Below are positions 32,720-41,451 of a stretch of 64,000 nucleotides of DNA, piece by piece. Location of the stretch: positions 1 to 64,000 of the forward strand of contig NZ_JBDPLH010000009.1 in the NCBI RefSeq assembly GCF_040187885.1, given 5' to 3'. This DNA is from Roseateles_E cavernae. Lineage in GTDB: Bacteria > Pseudomonadota > Gammaproteobacteria > Burkholderiales > Burkholderiaceae_C. How positions within the stretch are numbered: position 1 is the first letter of the stretch; the number at the start of each line of letters is the position of its first letter. The translations under genes and the position numbers were made by a program. The notes below the pieces were generated by a model. It searched no databases. It worked only from the letters and a program-made list of their open reading frames with translations, and was not told the origin of the DNA.

Positions 32720-33237
32720 CCATCAATCGACGACATCTGATGCTGGCCGCAGTGGCCGGCCTCTCCGGGCTGGCCGGCTGCGGCGAGAAGCGCGATGGCA
32801 GCGCCATCGCGTTGGAGATCGAAGCCGGCAGCACCTGCGACCTGGACGGCATGCTGCTGGCGGACTATCCCGGACCCAAGGCCCAGATCCATTTCGCCGG
32901 CCAGGCCCAGCCCAGCTGGTACTGCGACACGGTGGAAATGTTCAACACCCTGCTGCGACCCGAGCAGGCGAAGGCCATCCGCGCGGTCTATGTGCAGGAC
33001 ATGGCGCTGGCCGACTGGGAGCAGCCGCGCGGCCATTGGTTCGACGCCCGCAGCGGCTTCTATGTGCTGGGCAGCCGGCGGCATGGCTCGATGGGCCCGA
33101 CGGCGGCGAGCTTTCGCAAGCCCTCCGACGCACAGGCCTTCGCCGCCGCCCATGGCGGCAAGGTGCTGGCCTATGCCGAGGTCAGGCCCGAGATGGTGGA
33201 CCTCAGTGGCGGCGCGCTGCACGACAGCCGCATGTAG
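32716..33237 (+). CDS. nosL: NosL, copper chaperone lipoprotein (first copy)
   Basis: A 173-residue lipoprotein: the signal ends in LSGLAGC, so Cys22 is likely lipidated. NosL family features are the C-x-x-x-G-M block STCDLDGMLLADYPGPKAQIHF, YCDTVEMFNTLL, and the ENMP-like VLGSRRHGSMGPTAASF with the Met-rich metal contact. NosL delivers Cu(I) for CuZ assembly in the periplasm. In the first motif only one cysteine remains (CDLDGM instead of CxxCGM). It overlaps nosY by 4 bases and is followed 5 bases later by a second NosL-like gene. Confidence 0.92.
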   Translation: MTINRRHLMLAAVAGLSGLAGCGEKRDGSAIALEIEAGSTCDLDGMLLADYPGPKAQIHFAGQAQPSWYCDTVEMFNTLLRPEQAKAIRAVYVQDMALADWEQPRGHWFDARSGFYVLGSRRHGSMGPTAASFRKPSDAQAFAAAHGGKVLAYAEVRPEMVDLSGGALHDSRM

Positions 33238-33242
33238 AGCCG

Positions 33243-33836
33243 ATGCCGGGATACCGAAGTCGCAGGCCGCTGGCCTTGCTGAGCCTGTCATTGCTGCTGG
33301 GCAATCAGGGCGGTTCAGCGCCCCGGCCGGCGCTGGAGCCCGCTGCCGAGGTCTGCGTGGTTGCGCCGCCGACGCCGCACGACCCTCGTTCGGGCCTGGC
33401 GCTGCTGGCGCCGCGATCGGTGCCGGCCGAGGCGCGCTGCCCGGTCTGCGGCATGTTCCCCGCTCGCGCGCCCGACTGGGCGGCCCAGGTGGTCTTCGAC
33501 AACGGCGACACCCAGTTCTTCGACTCGCCGCTGAGCCTGCTGATCTATCTGCAGGATGTGGGCCGCTACACCCGCGGCCGTCGTGCCGGCGAGATCGCCG
33601 GCAGCTATGTGCGGTCCAGCCAGGGCGGGGGCTGGCTGCTGGCTCGCGATGCCATCTATGTGCAGGGCTCGGCCGCCCTGGGGCCGATGCGTGCCGGCAA
33701 TCTGCCGGCCTTTGTCGACCGCGCCAGCGCACAGCGCTTTGCGGCCGAGCAGGGCGGGGCGCTGCTGACCATGGCGCAGATCACGCCGCAGTTGCTGGCG
33801 CGGCTGGATGCGCGCCGCGCGCTGCATCGGCATTGA
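33243..33836 (+). CDS. Second NosL-like protein
   Basis: A 197-residue exported protein of the NosL family. Cys66 and Cys69 in ARCPVCGMFPARAPDWAAQVVF give the full CxxCGM metal motif that the preceding NosL lacks. FFDSPLSLLIYLQDVGRY and the later YVQGSAALGPMRAGN are the usual NosL blocks. The N terminus (RSRRPLALLSLSLLLG) is a signal peptide, with no clear lipobox. It is the last gene of the nos run; an insertion-sequence scar follows. It may be a second copper donor with a different partner, or NosL activity may be split between the two (inference). Confidence 0.85.
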   Translation: MPGYRSRRPLALLSLSLLLGNQGGSAPRPALEPAAEVCVVAPPTPHDPRSGLALLAPRSVPAEARCPVCGMFPARAPDWAAQVVFDNGDTQFFDSPLSLLIYLQDVGRYTRGRRAGEIAGSYVRSSQGGGWLLARDAIYVQGSAALGPMRAGNLPAFVDRASAQRFAAEQGGALLTMAQITPQLLARLDARRALHRH

Positions 33837-33839
33837 CCG

Positions 33840-34044
33840 CCGGCTTCGGGACGAGCTGGCGGCAGCGGGTCTGGAACCCGTGCTCGTTCAGGCATTCGTC
33901 GCGGAACTTGCCGTTGAAACTCTCGATGTGGTCGTTCTGCAGGGGTCGCTCCGGCTGGCTCAGGATGTGCCGAATGCCGTGAGCCATGGTCCATCGCGAC
34001 GTCCACGCCCTGTCCACACCCTCGTGCGACAAATCGTCATCCAC
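33840..34044 (-). pseudogene. IS3-family transposase fragment
   Basis: On the minus strand the translation HGIRHILSQPERPLQ followed by HIESFNGKFRDECLNEHGFQ is the C-terminal part of an IS3-type OrfB integrase (the last DDE region). The reading on both sides is degraded and there is no start, so this is a scar. It lies between the end of the nos genes and the diguanylate cyclase gene. No terminal repeats were identified. Confidence 0.8.
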
Positions 34045-34053
34045 GGTCCGTGC

Positions 34054-36978
34054 TCAGGCCACCCGGTTGCGTCCCTGCTGCTTGGCCTGGTAGAGCGCGG
34101 CGTCGGCCACCGCGACCAGTGATTCGATCGATTGAGTGTCGGACGGCACGCAGGATGCCACACCGAGGCTGAGTGTGATGACGGGCATGACCGGCGATCC
34201 CGGGTGCGGGATCGCCAGCGCCTCGCAGGCCCTGCGTATGCTCTCGGCCATCGCGCTCGCCGCCGCATGATCGGCGCCAGGAAGCAGCACGACGAATTCC
34301 TCGCCGCCATAGCGGGCGGCGAGATCGCCGGCGCGGCTCACCGCCTGCCGGAATACATCGGCCACCGCAACCAGGCAGCGGTCGCCCTGTGGATGGCCGA
34401 GCAGGTCGTTGTAGAGCTTGAAGCCGTCGATGTCGGCGATCACCACGGCCAGCGCGCTGTGCCCGCGCCGTGCGCGGCGCCATTCCTCGGCCAGCATCTC
34501 GTCGAAGCGACGGCGATTCGCCAGTCCGGTCAGCGAGTCGATGAAGGACAGGCGGGACAGATGCTCGTTGGCCTGCCGCAGCTCATCGGTGCGCTGTGCC
34601 ACCAGGCGCTCCATCTCCAGCTGCCGCGCCCGCAGATGGCGGGTGCGCAGGCGAAACAGCGCCACCACGGCCGCCACCGCGGCCAGCAGGGCCAGCGCCA
34701 GGAACCAGAGGGTCTGATAGACATGCGGCCTGACCCTGATCGCCAGCGCGGGCTCGAGCTCGCTCCAGCGCTGGCCGTCGATGCTGGCCGCGACCCGGAA
34801 GCGGTAGCGGCCATGGGGCAGGGCCGGGAATGCCGCCTCGCGCCCCTGTCCGGCATCGACCCATCCCTGGCCGATGCCATCCATCCGGTAGCGGAAACGC
34901 ACCCGGTCGGCGTGCTGCAGGGTCATCGCCGTGTAGCGGATGCGCAGCGGCACCGACCCCGGCAGCAGCACGATCTCGCCCTCGACCGGCCCATGGGCGT
35001 CGCCCACGCGCACCTGTTCCAGGCGCACGCGGGGCGGCGCGTCCATGCCCGGCAGCCGGGCGGGGTCGACGATGACCAGTCCCTTGGCCGAGGGCAGCCA
35101 CAGATGGCCTTTCGCATCGATCGCGCCGGCCGGTTGCAGGCCGCCGGCAAAGGTCGTGCCGCGCAGCGCATCGCCAGGGCCGAAGCCTGCCGAGCGGACC
35201 CGGGCCAGCCGCCCCTCGGCAAAGGCATCGAGGTCGGCGCGGGCGACGCGGTAGAAACCGCGGTTGCAGCTCATCCACAGATAGCCCAGGCGGTCTTCCA
35301 GAATCGTCTGCGACAGGCCGTCCCACAGACCGTCGCTCGTGCGTATGCCGACCAGCTTGCCGTCGCGCAGCCGGTTCATGCCCTCGCCATTGGTGCCGAT
35401 CCAGAGGCTGGAGGCCGCATCCTCATACAGGGCCATGATCCAGTTCGAGACCAGGCCATCGGCCTTGGTCAGCGTGTGGAAGACGCCGTCGCGCCAGCGC
35501 ACCAGGCCCTGGCCGGTGGTGCCGAACCACAGCGTGCCCGCACGGTCCTCCAGAATGGCCGCCACGCCCTCCTGCGGCAGGCCATCGGCCTGGACGGCTG
35601 TGAAGCCCTGGCCGTCGAAGCGCGCCAGGCCGGCGCGGGTGCCGGCCCACAGCACACCGCGGCTGTCCTGGTAGAGCGCGCGCACCTCGGCATTGGGCAG
35701 GCCCTGGGCGAGGCCATAGATGCTGATGCGGCCATCGGCGGCCAAGCGGGTGACGCCGGCCGTGTAAGTGCCTATCCACAACGCGCCGTCGCGGTCCTCA
35801 TGAATGCTGGAGATCTCCTCGGTGGGCAGGCCCTCGGCCGTGCCCAGCCGGGTGATGCGACCGGCTTCGATGCGGTTGAGCCCGCCGCCGGCCGTCGATA
35901 CCCAGCTGACCCCGTTGCGGGCATGCAGCACGGCGCGGACGTTGTCGTGCGACAGGCCCTCGGGCGCGCCGAACACGCCGAACGGGCGCGTGCGCAGGCG
36001 GTTCAGACCGCTGACCCAGGTGCCCACCCAGACGCTGCCTTCGCGATCGACCTGCATCGACCAGATCTGATCGCCGGCCAGCCCGCCGGCGCTGGCGATC
36101 GAGCTGAAGCGGCCGGCGCTCATGCGGCTGATGCCGGCCCCCCAGCTGCCTATCCAGAGATTGCCTTGCGGGTCACGCGCCAGCGCGGTCAGGTGGTCGG
36201 TGGGCAGGCCGTCGGCAACGCTGTAGATCCGGATGCCGGCCTTGCCGACATGGACCAGGCCGGCGCCGGCCGTCGCGGCCCAGACGCCGCCGTCCGGGTC
36301 GGCCAGCACCGAGCGCACCTGCAGATGCGGAAAGCCGTTCGAGGGGTCGAAGACCCGGAAGCGACCTTCGCTCATCGACACCAGACCGCCGCCGGAGGTG
36401 GCGATCCACAGCACGCCGTCGCGGTCGAAACTCAGACCGCGCAGGCGGTCGGTGGGCAGGCCATCCGCCTGCTGGTAGAGCCGGGTGCTGCCCTTGTCCC
36501 AGCGCAGCAGGCCATTCTCGGTGGCCGCCCACACGGCACCGTCGCGCGCCTGGGCAAAGGCCCAGACCCGTCGCCCGCCGGTCAGCTCGCTGGACAGCGC
36601 GCTGCGAAACTTGCCGCCCTGGTAGATCGTCGCGCCTTTGGCATGGCCGATCCAGAGCTGCTGCTGGGCATCCTCCATGAAGCCGAAGACAGGCTGGGCG
36701 GCCAGGTCCGGCGCCTGGCTCGCATCGAAGCTGGTGAAGTGCGCGCCATCGAAACGGGCCAGGCCACCGGCCGTGCCGACCCACAGATAGCCATCGCTGC
36801 TCTGGAACAACGCCTGCACGGTGTTCAGCGGCAGGCCTTGCTCGGTCTGCCAGCCGTCGATCTTGTACTGGCTCAGCGAACTCGGCAGCTCGTTGAGCGC
36901 CCGCGCCGGCAGGGTTGCCAGCATCCAGCCCAGGGTGAGGGCGCCGCAAAGCCGGGCCAGCAGTCTTGCAAGCGTCAT
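34054..36978 (-). CDS. Diguanylate cyclase with periplasmic beta-propeller sensor
   Basis: 974 residues. Signal segment (1-27), then about 14 short repeats of the two-component-propeller type (for example LWVGTAGGLARF, LWIATSGGGLVSM, LWIGTNGEGMNRL) forming two seven-bladed periplasmic propellers, a Y_Y_Y domain, one membrane span near 770, a coiled coil and a GGDEF domain. The active-site loop is GGEEF and an RxxD (RAGD) five residues before it is the c-di-GMP inhibitory site, so the enzyme is probably active and product-inhibited. The ATG at 36976-36978 is chosen; a TTG nine codons earlier is possible. The ligand is unknown. Confidence 0.93.
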   Translation of the reverse strand: MTLARLLARLCGALTLGWMLATLPARALNELPSSLSQYKIDGWQTEQGLPLNTVQALFQSSDGYLWVGTAGGLARFDGAHFTSFDASQAPDLAAQPVFGFMEDAQQQLWIGHAKGATIYQGGKFRSALSSELTGGRRVWAFAQARDGAVWAATENGLLRWDKGSTRLYQQADGLPTDRLRGLSFDRDGVLWIATSGGGLVSMSEGRFRVFDPSNGFPHLQVRSVLADPDGGVWAATAGAGLVHVGKAGIRIYSVADGLPTDHLTALARDPQGNLWIGSWGAGISRMSAGRFSSIASAGGLAGDQIWSMQVDREGSVWVGTWVSGLNRLRTRPFGVFGAPEGLSHDNVRAVLHARNGVSWVSTAGGGLNRIEAGRITRLGTAEGLPTEEISSIHEDRDGALWIGTYTAGVTRLAADGRISIYGLAQGLPNAEVRALYQDSRGVLWAGTRAGLARFDGQGFTAVQADGLPQEGVAAILEDRAGTLWFGTTGQGLVRWRDGVFHTLTKADGLVSNWIMALYEDAASSLWIGTNGEGMNRLRDGKLVGIRTSDGLWDGLSQTILEDRLGYLWMSCNRGFYRVARADLDAFAEGRLARVRSAGFGPGDALRGTTFAGGLQPAGAIDAKGHLWLPSAKGLVIVDPARLPGMDAPPRVRLEQVRVGDAHGPVEGEIVLLPGSVPLRIRYTAMTLQHADRVRFRYRMDGIGQGWVDAGQGREAAFPALPHGRYRFRVAASIDGQRWSELEPALAIRVRPHVYQTLWFLALALLAAVAAVVALFRLRTRHLRARQLEMERLVAQRTDELRQANEHLSRLSFIDSLTGLANRRRFDEMLAEEWRRARRGHSALAVVIADIDGFKLYNDLLGHPQGDRCLVAVADVFRQAVSRAGDLAARYGGEEFVVLLPGADHAAASAMAESIRRACEALAIPHPGSPVMPVITLSLGVASCVPSDTQSIESLVAVADAALYQAKQQGRNRVA

Positions 36979-37176
36979 CGGGAGCAGGGGGCTTGGGTCG
37001 GTCAAAGAGTGGCGGGGGCGGGCTCGGCCCTGGACCGGCGGACGTGATCAGCGTCGCTGCCACCGGACGGGCTCGGGTATTTTACGAGACCGGGCTGACA
37101 GGCCTGTTGGCGGCCGATGGTGTTAGGGTCGGGTCGTGCGCGGTGGCTCCTCACCGAGCGCCTGTCAGGAGAAGCG

Positions 37177-37668
37177 ATGATGAACTTGCGTGCGATGGCC
37201 ATAGCCCTGGTACTGGCCTTGCTGGCTATTTTTGCAATGCTGAACTGGGTGCCGTTCACGACACCGACACCGCTGACCCTCGGGTTCACCGATGTGAGCG
37301 CGCCGCTGGGCCTGATCATGCTGGTCGTCACCGGCGGGGTCAGCGCCTTGTTCCTGATCTACATCCTGTTCCAGCAGGCCGGTGTGATCATGGAGTCGCG
37401 CCGCTTTGCCAAAGACCTGAAGGCGCAGCGCGAGCTGGCCGATCAGGCCGAGGCCTCGCGCTTCACCGAGCTGCGCGGCTTTCTGGAGGCCGAGCTGCGC
37501 CGCATCGAGGCGCAGAGCGCTGCGGTCGGGCGTGAGACGGCGGCCCGGGTCGAGCAGCTGGAGCAGCGGCTGCTGCAGCAGCTGGGTGAGTCGACCCGCA
37601 GCCTGTCGGCCTATGTCGGCGAGGTGGACGACAAGCTCGACCGGGCCCTGCCGCCGCGCGCACCCTGA
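37177..37668 (+). CDS. LapA-domain (DUF1049-like) inner-membrane protein
   Basis: 163 residues with two membrane spans (about 5-22 and 45-68, the latter LIMLVVTGGVSALFLIYILF) and a long C-terminal coiled coil rich in Glu, Arg and Gln. The short loop between spans and the order span-loop-span-coiled coil fit the lipopolysaccharide assembly protein A (LapA) family, though here the gene stands alone, without lapB. An AGGAG site (37168-37172) serves the ATGATG start; 37180 is equally possible. A scaffold role at the membrane is inferred. Confidence 0.7.
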   Translation: MMNLRAMAIALVLALLAIFAMLNWVPFTTPTPLTLGFTDVSAPLGLIMLVVTGGVSALFLIYILFQQAGVIMESRRFAKDLKAQRELADQAEASRFTELRGFLEAELRRIEAQSAAVGRETAARVEQLEQRLLQQLGESTRSLSAYVGEVDDKLDRALPPRAP

Positions 37669-37702
37669 ACCCACCCGAAGTTGGCCCCGGGCTAGCAGCG
37701 GG

Positions 37703-38326
37703 TCAGGCGCCCTGACGCAGGATCTTGAATCCCAGGGCGACGACAACAGCCCAGCCCACCACCCCCGAGGCATAGAAGGCCAGGCCGGTGGCAACGACAT
37801 TGCTCATCCCCAGAGCGACCAGCACGGGCATGGCAAGGCCGGCCAACGCACAAAACACGACCCATGGCACCGAGCCCGCCGCCCAGAAGTTCGCGGCCAA
37901 CACGAAGCAGGCGATGATCAGGGCACCGAAGGCCAGCATGAAGGCGATGCTGTGCAGCACGGCGGGGGTGCTCATCACCGGCTGCAGGTCTTCGGGCGTT
38001 CCGGGAGGAAAGCCCAGGGCCGCTGGCGCCGGAAACACCCCCGCCATCGCCAGGCCGAGGCCGTAAAGGCCCAGCAGCAGCGGCGCGGCCAGCGCTCCCG
38101 TGGCGCGCCAGACGCCGGCGGCAAACAGCATCGTCAGCCCACCGCTGATGATGAAGGTGGCGGTCATCACCCAGCCTCGGTCGCCCAGGCTGAGCATGCT
38201 GACGGCATGCCTGGACAGGTTGAACCCCGGGCGAATCAGGCTCTCCACGGTTGCCACCAGCAGGAAGAGGCCCGCAGCGGCAACACCGGCCATCAGCAGG
38301 GATTGTGTGGTTTGATCATTCGTCAT
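37703..38326 (-). CDS. DUF998 family membrane protein
   Basis: A 207-residue protein with six predicted spans. LIRPGFNLSRHAVSMLSLGDRGWV is the DUF998 signature just after the first span, and AGVFPAPAALGFPPGTPED with STPAVLHSIAFMLAFG is the second block. The family's function is unknown. Convergent with the LapA-like gene. The frame is open for 43 more codons, but the first-span pattern of the family starts at the Met at 38326. No operon partner is evident: about 200 bases of non-coding sequence separate it from the YfiB-like gene. Confidence 0.85.
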   Translation of the reverse strand: MTNDQTTQSLLMAGVAAAGLFLLVATVESLIRPGFNLSRHAVSMLSLGDRGWVMTATFIISGGLTMLFAAGVWRATGALAAPLLLGLYGLGLAMAGVFPAPAALGFPPGTPEDLQPVMSTPAVLHSIAFMLAFGALIIACFVLAANFWAAGSVPWVVFCALAGLAMPVLVALGMSNVVATGLAFYASGVVGWAVVVALGFKILRQGA

Positions 38327-38525
38327 GTGTGTCGGTCTCAGAAGGTAGGAATCGCAGAGAGGAGGCCCCTCTGAGTCACGACGAACAAAGCTACGATGAA
38401 TCGACATGGGCCATGCCGGCCCGGGGGGCCATCCGCCGATCGGGGCCGAGCCCAACGAGAAGGAAGAGTGGGCGCATGGCCGTGCCGCGCCCTACAGCTT
38501 GGGCGCGAGCAGCCGAGCTGATCGC

Positions 38526-39059
38526 TCAGGACGAGGGCGCGATCAGCGCGACGCGCCGGTTCTGCGCGCGGCCACTCTCGCTGGCGTTGTCGGCGATCGG
38601 CTTGTCCTTGCCGAAGCCGCGCACCACCAGGCGCTCGGACTTCATGCCGGCGCCGGCCAGCACCTGGGCCACGACGGCGGCGCGGCGCTGCGACAGGCGC
38701 TGGTTGTAGTCGGCCTCGCCGACGTTGTCGCTATGGCCCTCGATCCGCAGGCCGTCGATGCCCACCTCGCTGAGTGCGCGCGCGATGCGCTGCAGATTGG
38801 CGCGCTGCTGCAGGTCCAGCTGCTCCGAGTTGAACTCGAACAGCAGGCTGGCCGCCAGGCTCAGCTCCCAGCCATCGCCCTGGGCCACGAAACCCAGATC
38901 GCGAAAGACCTGGGCCTGCTGCGCGGTCCAGATCGAAGCCGGTGCGGCGGGCACCGGCGGCGCATGCTGGCAAGCCTGCAGCACCAGAGCGGCCAGAGCG
39001 GCCAGCAGCAGGCGCAGCGGGGTGCGCAAGATTCCATCGAAGGGGCGGGTACTGCTCAT
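38526..39059 (-). CDS. yfiB: OmpA-family lipoprotein, YfiB-like
   Basis: A 177-residue outer-membrane lipoprotein with signal ending LVLQAC and an OmpA peptidoglycan-binding domain (about 75-170: LLFEFNSEQLDLQQRANLQR, GLRIEGHSDNVGEADYNQRLSQRRA, VVRGFGKDKPIADN). As the last gene of the YfiR-YfiN-YfiB set it would, by analogy with Pseudomonas, capture YfiR at the outer membrane and so release YfiN. It begins 5 bases after the YfiN stop. Confidence 0.85.
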   Translation of the reverse strand: MSSTRPFDGILRTPLRLLLAALAALVLQACQHAPPVPAAPASIWTAQQAQVFRDLGFVAQGDGWELSLAASLLFEFNSEQLDLQQRANLQRIARALSEVGIDGLRIEGHSDNVGEADYNQRLSQRRAAVVAQVLAGAGMKSERLVVRGFGKDKPIADNASESGRAQNRRVALIAPSS

Positions 39060-39064
39060 GGCGA

Positions 39065-40303
39065 TCAACTCTGGGCTGGTGAACTGCGGGAAGGGGCGGT
39101 TTGCTTGCTGCGGTACATCGCCGCATCGGCGGCCCGGAACAGCGCCTCGGCGCTGTCGCCGTCATCGGGGAACACGGCCACACCGACGCTGATACCGGGC
39201 ACCACGCTGCCGGCGCCATGCAGTGCTACTGGCACCGACACGGCCGAGCGGATCTGCTGCACCACGCTCTGGGCATCGCTGGCATGGCGCAGCGGCTCGA
39301 TCAGCACGACGAACTCGTCGCCACCGAGCCGGCCGACCAGGTCGTTCTCGCGCACCGCACTGCGCAGGCGTTGCGCCACGGCGGTCAGCACCAGATCGCC
39401 GGCCTCATGGCCATGGTGGTCGTTGATCTGCTTGAACTTGTCGGCATCGACGAACAGCAGGCCCAGGCTGGTGCCGGCGCGGCGGGCGCGCGCTATGGCC
39501 TGGGCCAGGCTGTGCTCGAAATGGGCGCGGCTGGCCGCGCCGGTCAGGCTGTCGTGGCGCGATTGGAAGGACAGTGCCTCATGGTCGGACTGCAGGGCCT
39601 GGTGCCGGCGCAGCAGCTCGGCCTCGCGGGCCTGCACCTCGGCCAGCAGCGCATTGAAGTCGGCGCTCAGCTCATCGATCTCCAGTACCGTGGCCGGCGG
39701 TGCGCGCCGCGCGAAAGCACGCTCGTTGCGGATCGCGCGGGTATGGGCGGCCAGTGCGCGCAGCGGGTCGACCAGCAGGTGTTCGAGCCGGCGCGACACC
39801 AGGGCCACGGCCACGCCGGTCAGCGCCATGCCCAGCAGCACGCCGGCCAGCGACCACAGCAAGGCGGTCAGCAGCAGGCGGCTGTCGCCGCGCAGATGCA
39901 CGGTGGCCGCCATGCCGCGGCGGCCGTCGCTGATCGGCGCGCTGGCCTCGACCGGCAGCAGCCAGCGCGCCAGCGTCCGGTCGAGCAGACCCTCATCGCC
40001 GCGCTGGTAGCTGCTCAGCGCCTCGCCCGAGGCCAGCGTGATGCGGGCGCTGGCGATGCCCTCGCTTTCGGCCACGGCGGCCAGCAGCTCGCGCGACGCA
40101 TCGGCATCGCGGAACACGACGGCGGCTTCGGCCGAGTAGGCGATCGAGCGCGCCACCAGCTCGAGGTTGTGCTGCTGCGACAGGCGCAGCGACAGCAGCA
40201 GGCCCAGGGTCAGCACCGAGCCGACGGCCAGCAGCGCCACCAGCGCCACGCGCAGATGACCGCGCCGCAGCATGGCGCCGAGGCTGGTGCGCTTGTCGCT
40301 CAT
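39065..40303 (-). CDS. yfiN: Diguanylate cyclase, YfiN/TpbB-like
   Basis: 412 residues: span (20-42), a periplasmic CHASE8-type domain, a second span (about 145-168), HAMP, a coiled coil and a GGDEF domain. The active-site loop is GGDEF, with RxxD (REND) five residues before it as inhibitory site. This is the layout of Pseudomonas YfiN, whose activity is held down by periplasmic YfiR. Its ATG overlaps the yfiR stop (ATGA, 40300-40303), and yfiB follows. Output would be c-di-GMP in response to envelope or redox stress. Confidence 0.9.
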   Translation of the reverse strand: MSDKRTSLGAMLRRGHLRVALVALLAVGSVLTLGLLLSLRLSQQHNLELVARSIAYSAEAAVVFRDADASRELLAAVAESEGIASARITLASGEALSSYQRGDEGLLDRTLARWLLPVEASAPISDGRRGMAATVHLRGDSRLLLTALLWSLAGVLLGMALTGVAVALVSRRLEHLLVDPLRALAAHTRAIRNERAFARRAPPATVLEIDELSADFNALLAEVQAREAELLRRHQALQSDHEALSFQSRHDSLTGAASRAHFEHSLAQAIARARRAGTSLGLLFVDADKFKQINDHHGHEAGDLVLTAVAQRLRSAVRENDLVGRLGGDEFVVLIEPLRHASDAQSVVQQIRSAVSVPVALHGAGSVVPGISVGVAVFPDDGDSAEALFRAADAAMYRSKQTAPSRSSPAQS

Positions 40304-40872
40304 GAGGAGCTGGCCGCGCGCGGGCGGGCCAGGCGCAGCACCAGCGGATTGACGCGCAGACCGCTGCGCGCCACCGCGTCCAGATTGACCTCGAAGCGCA
40401 GGCCCGTGGCGGCCGGCTCCAGGCAGAACAGGCCGCCATCGCTGCAGAACTCGGGGCCGCGGCCCAGGGTCAGCACCGGCTTGGCGGCCAGGCTGCGCAG
40501 CGCAGCGCGCTGGGCCTCAAGCTCCCAGCCGTCGAAATAGACCGCATCGCAATCGGTGGGCAAGGGCAGCAGCGCCTCGATGGCACGGGCGCGCAGCGGC
40601 CGGCCCGATTTGGCCTGCTCCAGGTGGGCGAGGATGGCGGCCGCCTCGGCGGCCTGGCGGCTGATGCAGACCTGAAGCAGCCGGGCTTCGCCCGGCCAGG
40701 CCGTGTAGTTCAGGATGCCGACCATGATGGCACCGGTGCTCAGGGTCGAGTCGGCCACTGTCAGGCCGCGCGGCGGCATGGCGTCCTCGGCGGCGCTGGC
40801 GCGGCCGGCCAGTACGAGCCCCGCAAGCACAGCCCAGATCCAGGGGCGCATCAGCAGGGGCAGAAAACTCAT
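40300..40872 (-). CDS. yfiR: YfiR family periplasmic repressor of YfiN
   Basis: A 190-residue exported protein (signal about 1-27). Cys69, Cys108, Cys143 and Cys150 have exactly the spacing of the two disulfides of Pseudomonas YfiR (71/110 and 145/152). FNYTAWP-like ILNYTAWPGEARLLQVCI, VYFDGWE-like block and CSDGGLFCLE are family motifs. YfiR binds the periplasmic domain of YfiN and inhibits it; oxidation or envelope damage relieves this. First gene of the three-gene run. Confidence 0.9.
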   Translation of the reverse strand: MSFLPLLMRPWIWAVLAGLVLAGRASAAEDAMPPRGLTVADSTLSTGAIMVGILNYTAWPGEARLLQVCISRQAAEAAAILAHLEQAKSGRPLRARAIEALLPLPTDCDAVYFDGWELEAQRAALRSLAAKPVLTLGRGPEFCSDGGLFCLEPAATGLRFEVNLDAVARSGLRVNPLVLRLARPRAASSS

Positions 40873-41022
40873 GGGCAGTCAGATCGTTCGGGCGGGCACG
40901 CCGCATGCGGCGGGGGCCACCCAGTCAGGAGGCCCCCAGTTTACTTGGGCCGGCCTGGCCCACCCATCCCGTGACTGGGCGTCAGGCCGCGTCTGTCGGG
41001 GATCGGCCCGGGGGCCGCCTGT

Positions 41023-41436
41023 TCAGGGCGCCGAGGCGGCGCTGGCCGCCGGTGCGACCGACTTGCTGATGATCTGGCGCACGATCACACCTTCGGCGAC
41101 GCTGCCGCTGCTGCTGCCCTGGCCGTGCACCAGCCGCTCGCAGTCGGCCCGTTCGGCTGCGGGCACGCGCTCGCAGCGCGCCAGCGCATTGGCCAGATAG
41201 TCGGGCCGGGCCTGCGCGCCCGGCTGGGCGCGGCGCGCCTCGGCCAGCGCCGCGCCGGCTTCCTTCAGACAGGTCTCGCGGCTCTGGCTGCTGCGGCCCT
41301 CCAGGCAGACGGCCCGCTCGGTCCGGTACCGGGACTGGGCACTGTCGGCGCCCGCTGGGGCGGCGCCGGCCGCCGCAGCGGCCAGCAGCAGGCTCAGGCC
41401 TGCGGCCAGCGAGAAGAGGCTTGTGTGCTGTGTCAT
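41023..41436 (-). CDS. Small exported protein of unknown function
   Basis: A 137-residue protein with a signal peptide (1-25, cut near GAAPA). The mature part is helical, with four cysteines (CLEGRSS, ETCLKEAG, ARCERVP, DCERLVHG) spaced like two disulfides or a metal site, and a Ser/Ala-rich tail. Similar short proteins annotated as hypothetical occur widely in Burkholderiales. It lies 15 bases after the glycine-zipper gene, so they may be co-expressed. No function is proposed. Confidence 0.7.
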   Translation of the reverse strand: MTQHTSLFSLAAGLSLLLAAAAAGAAPAGADSAQSRYRTERAVCLEGRSSQSRETCLKEAGAALAEARRAQPGAQARPDYLANALARCERVPAAERADCERLVHGQGSSSGSVAEGVIVRQIISKSVAPAASAASAP

Positions 41437-41451
41437 GGTGGACTCCGGCGT

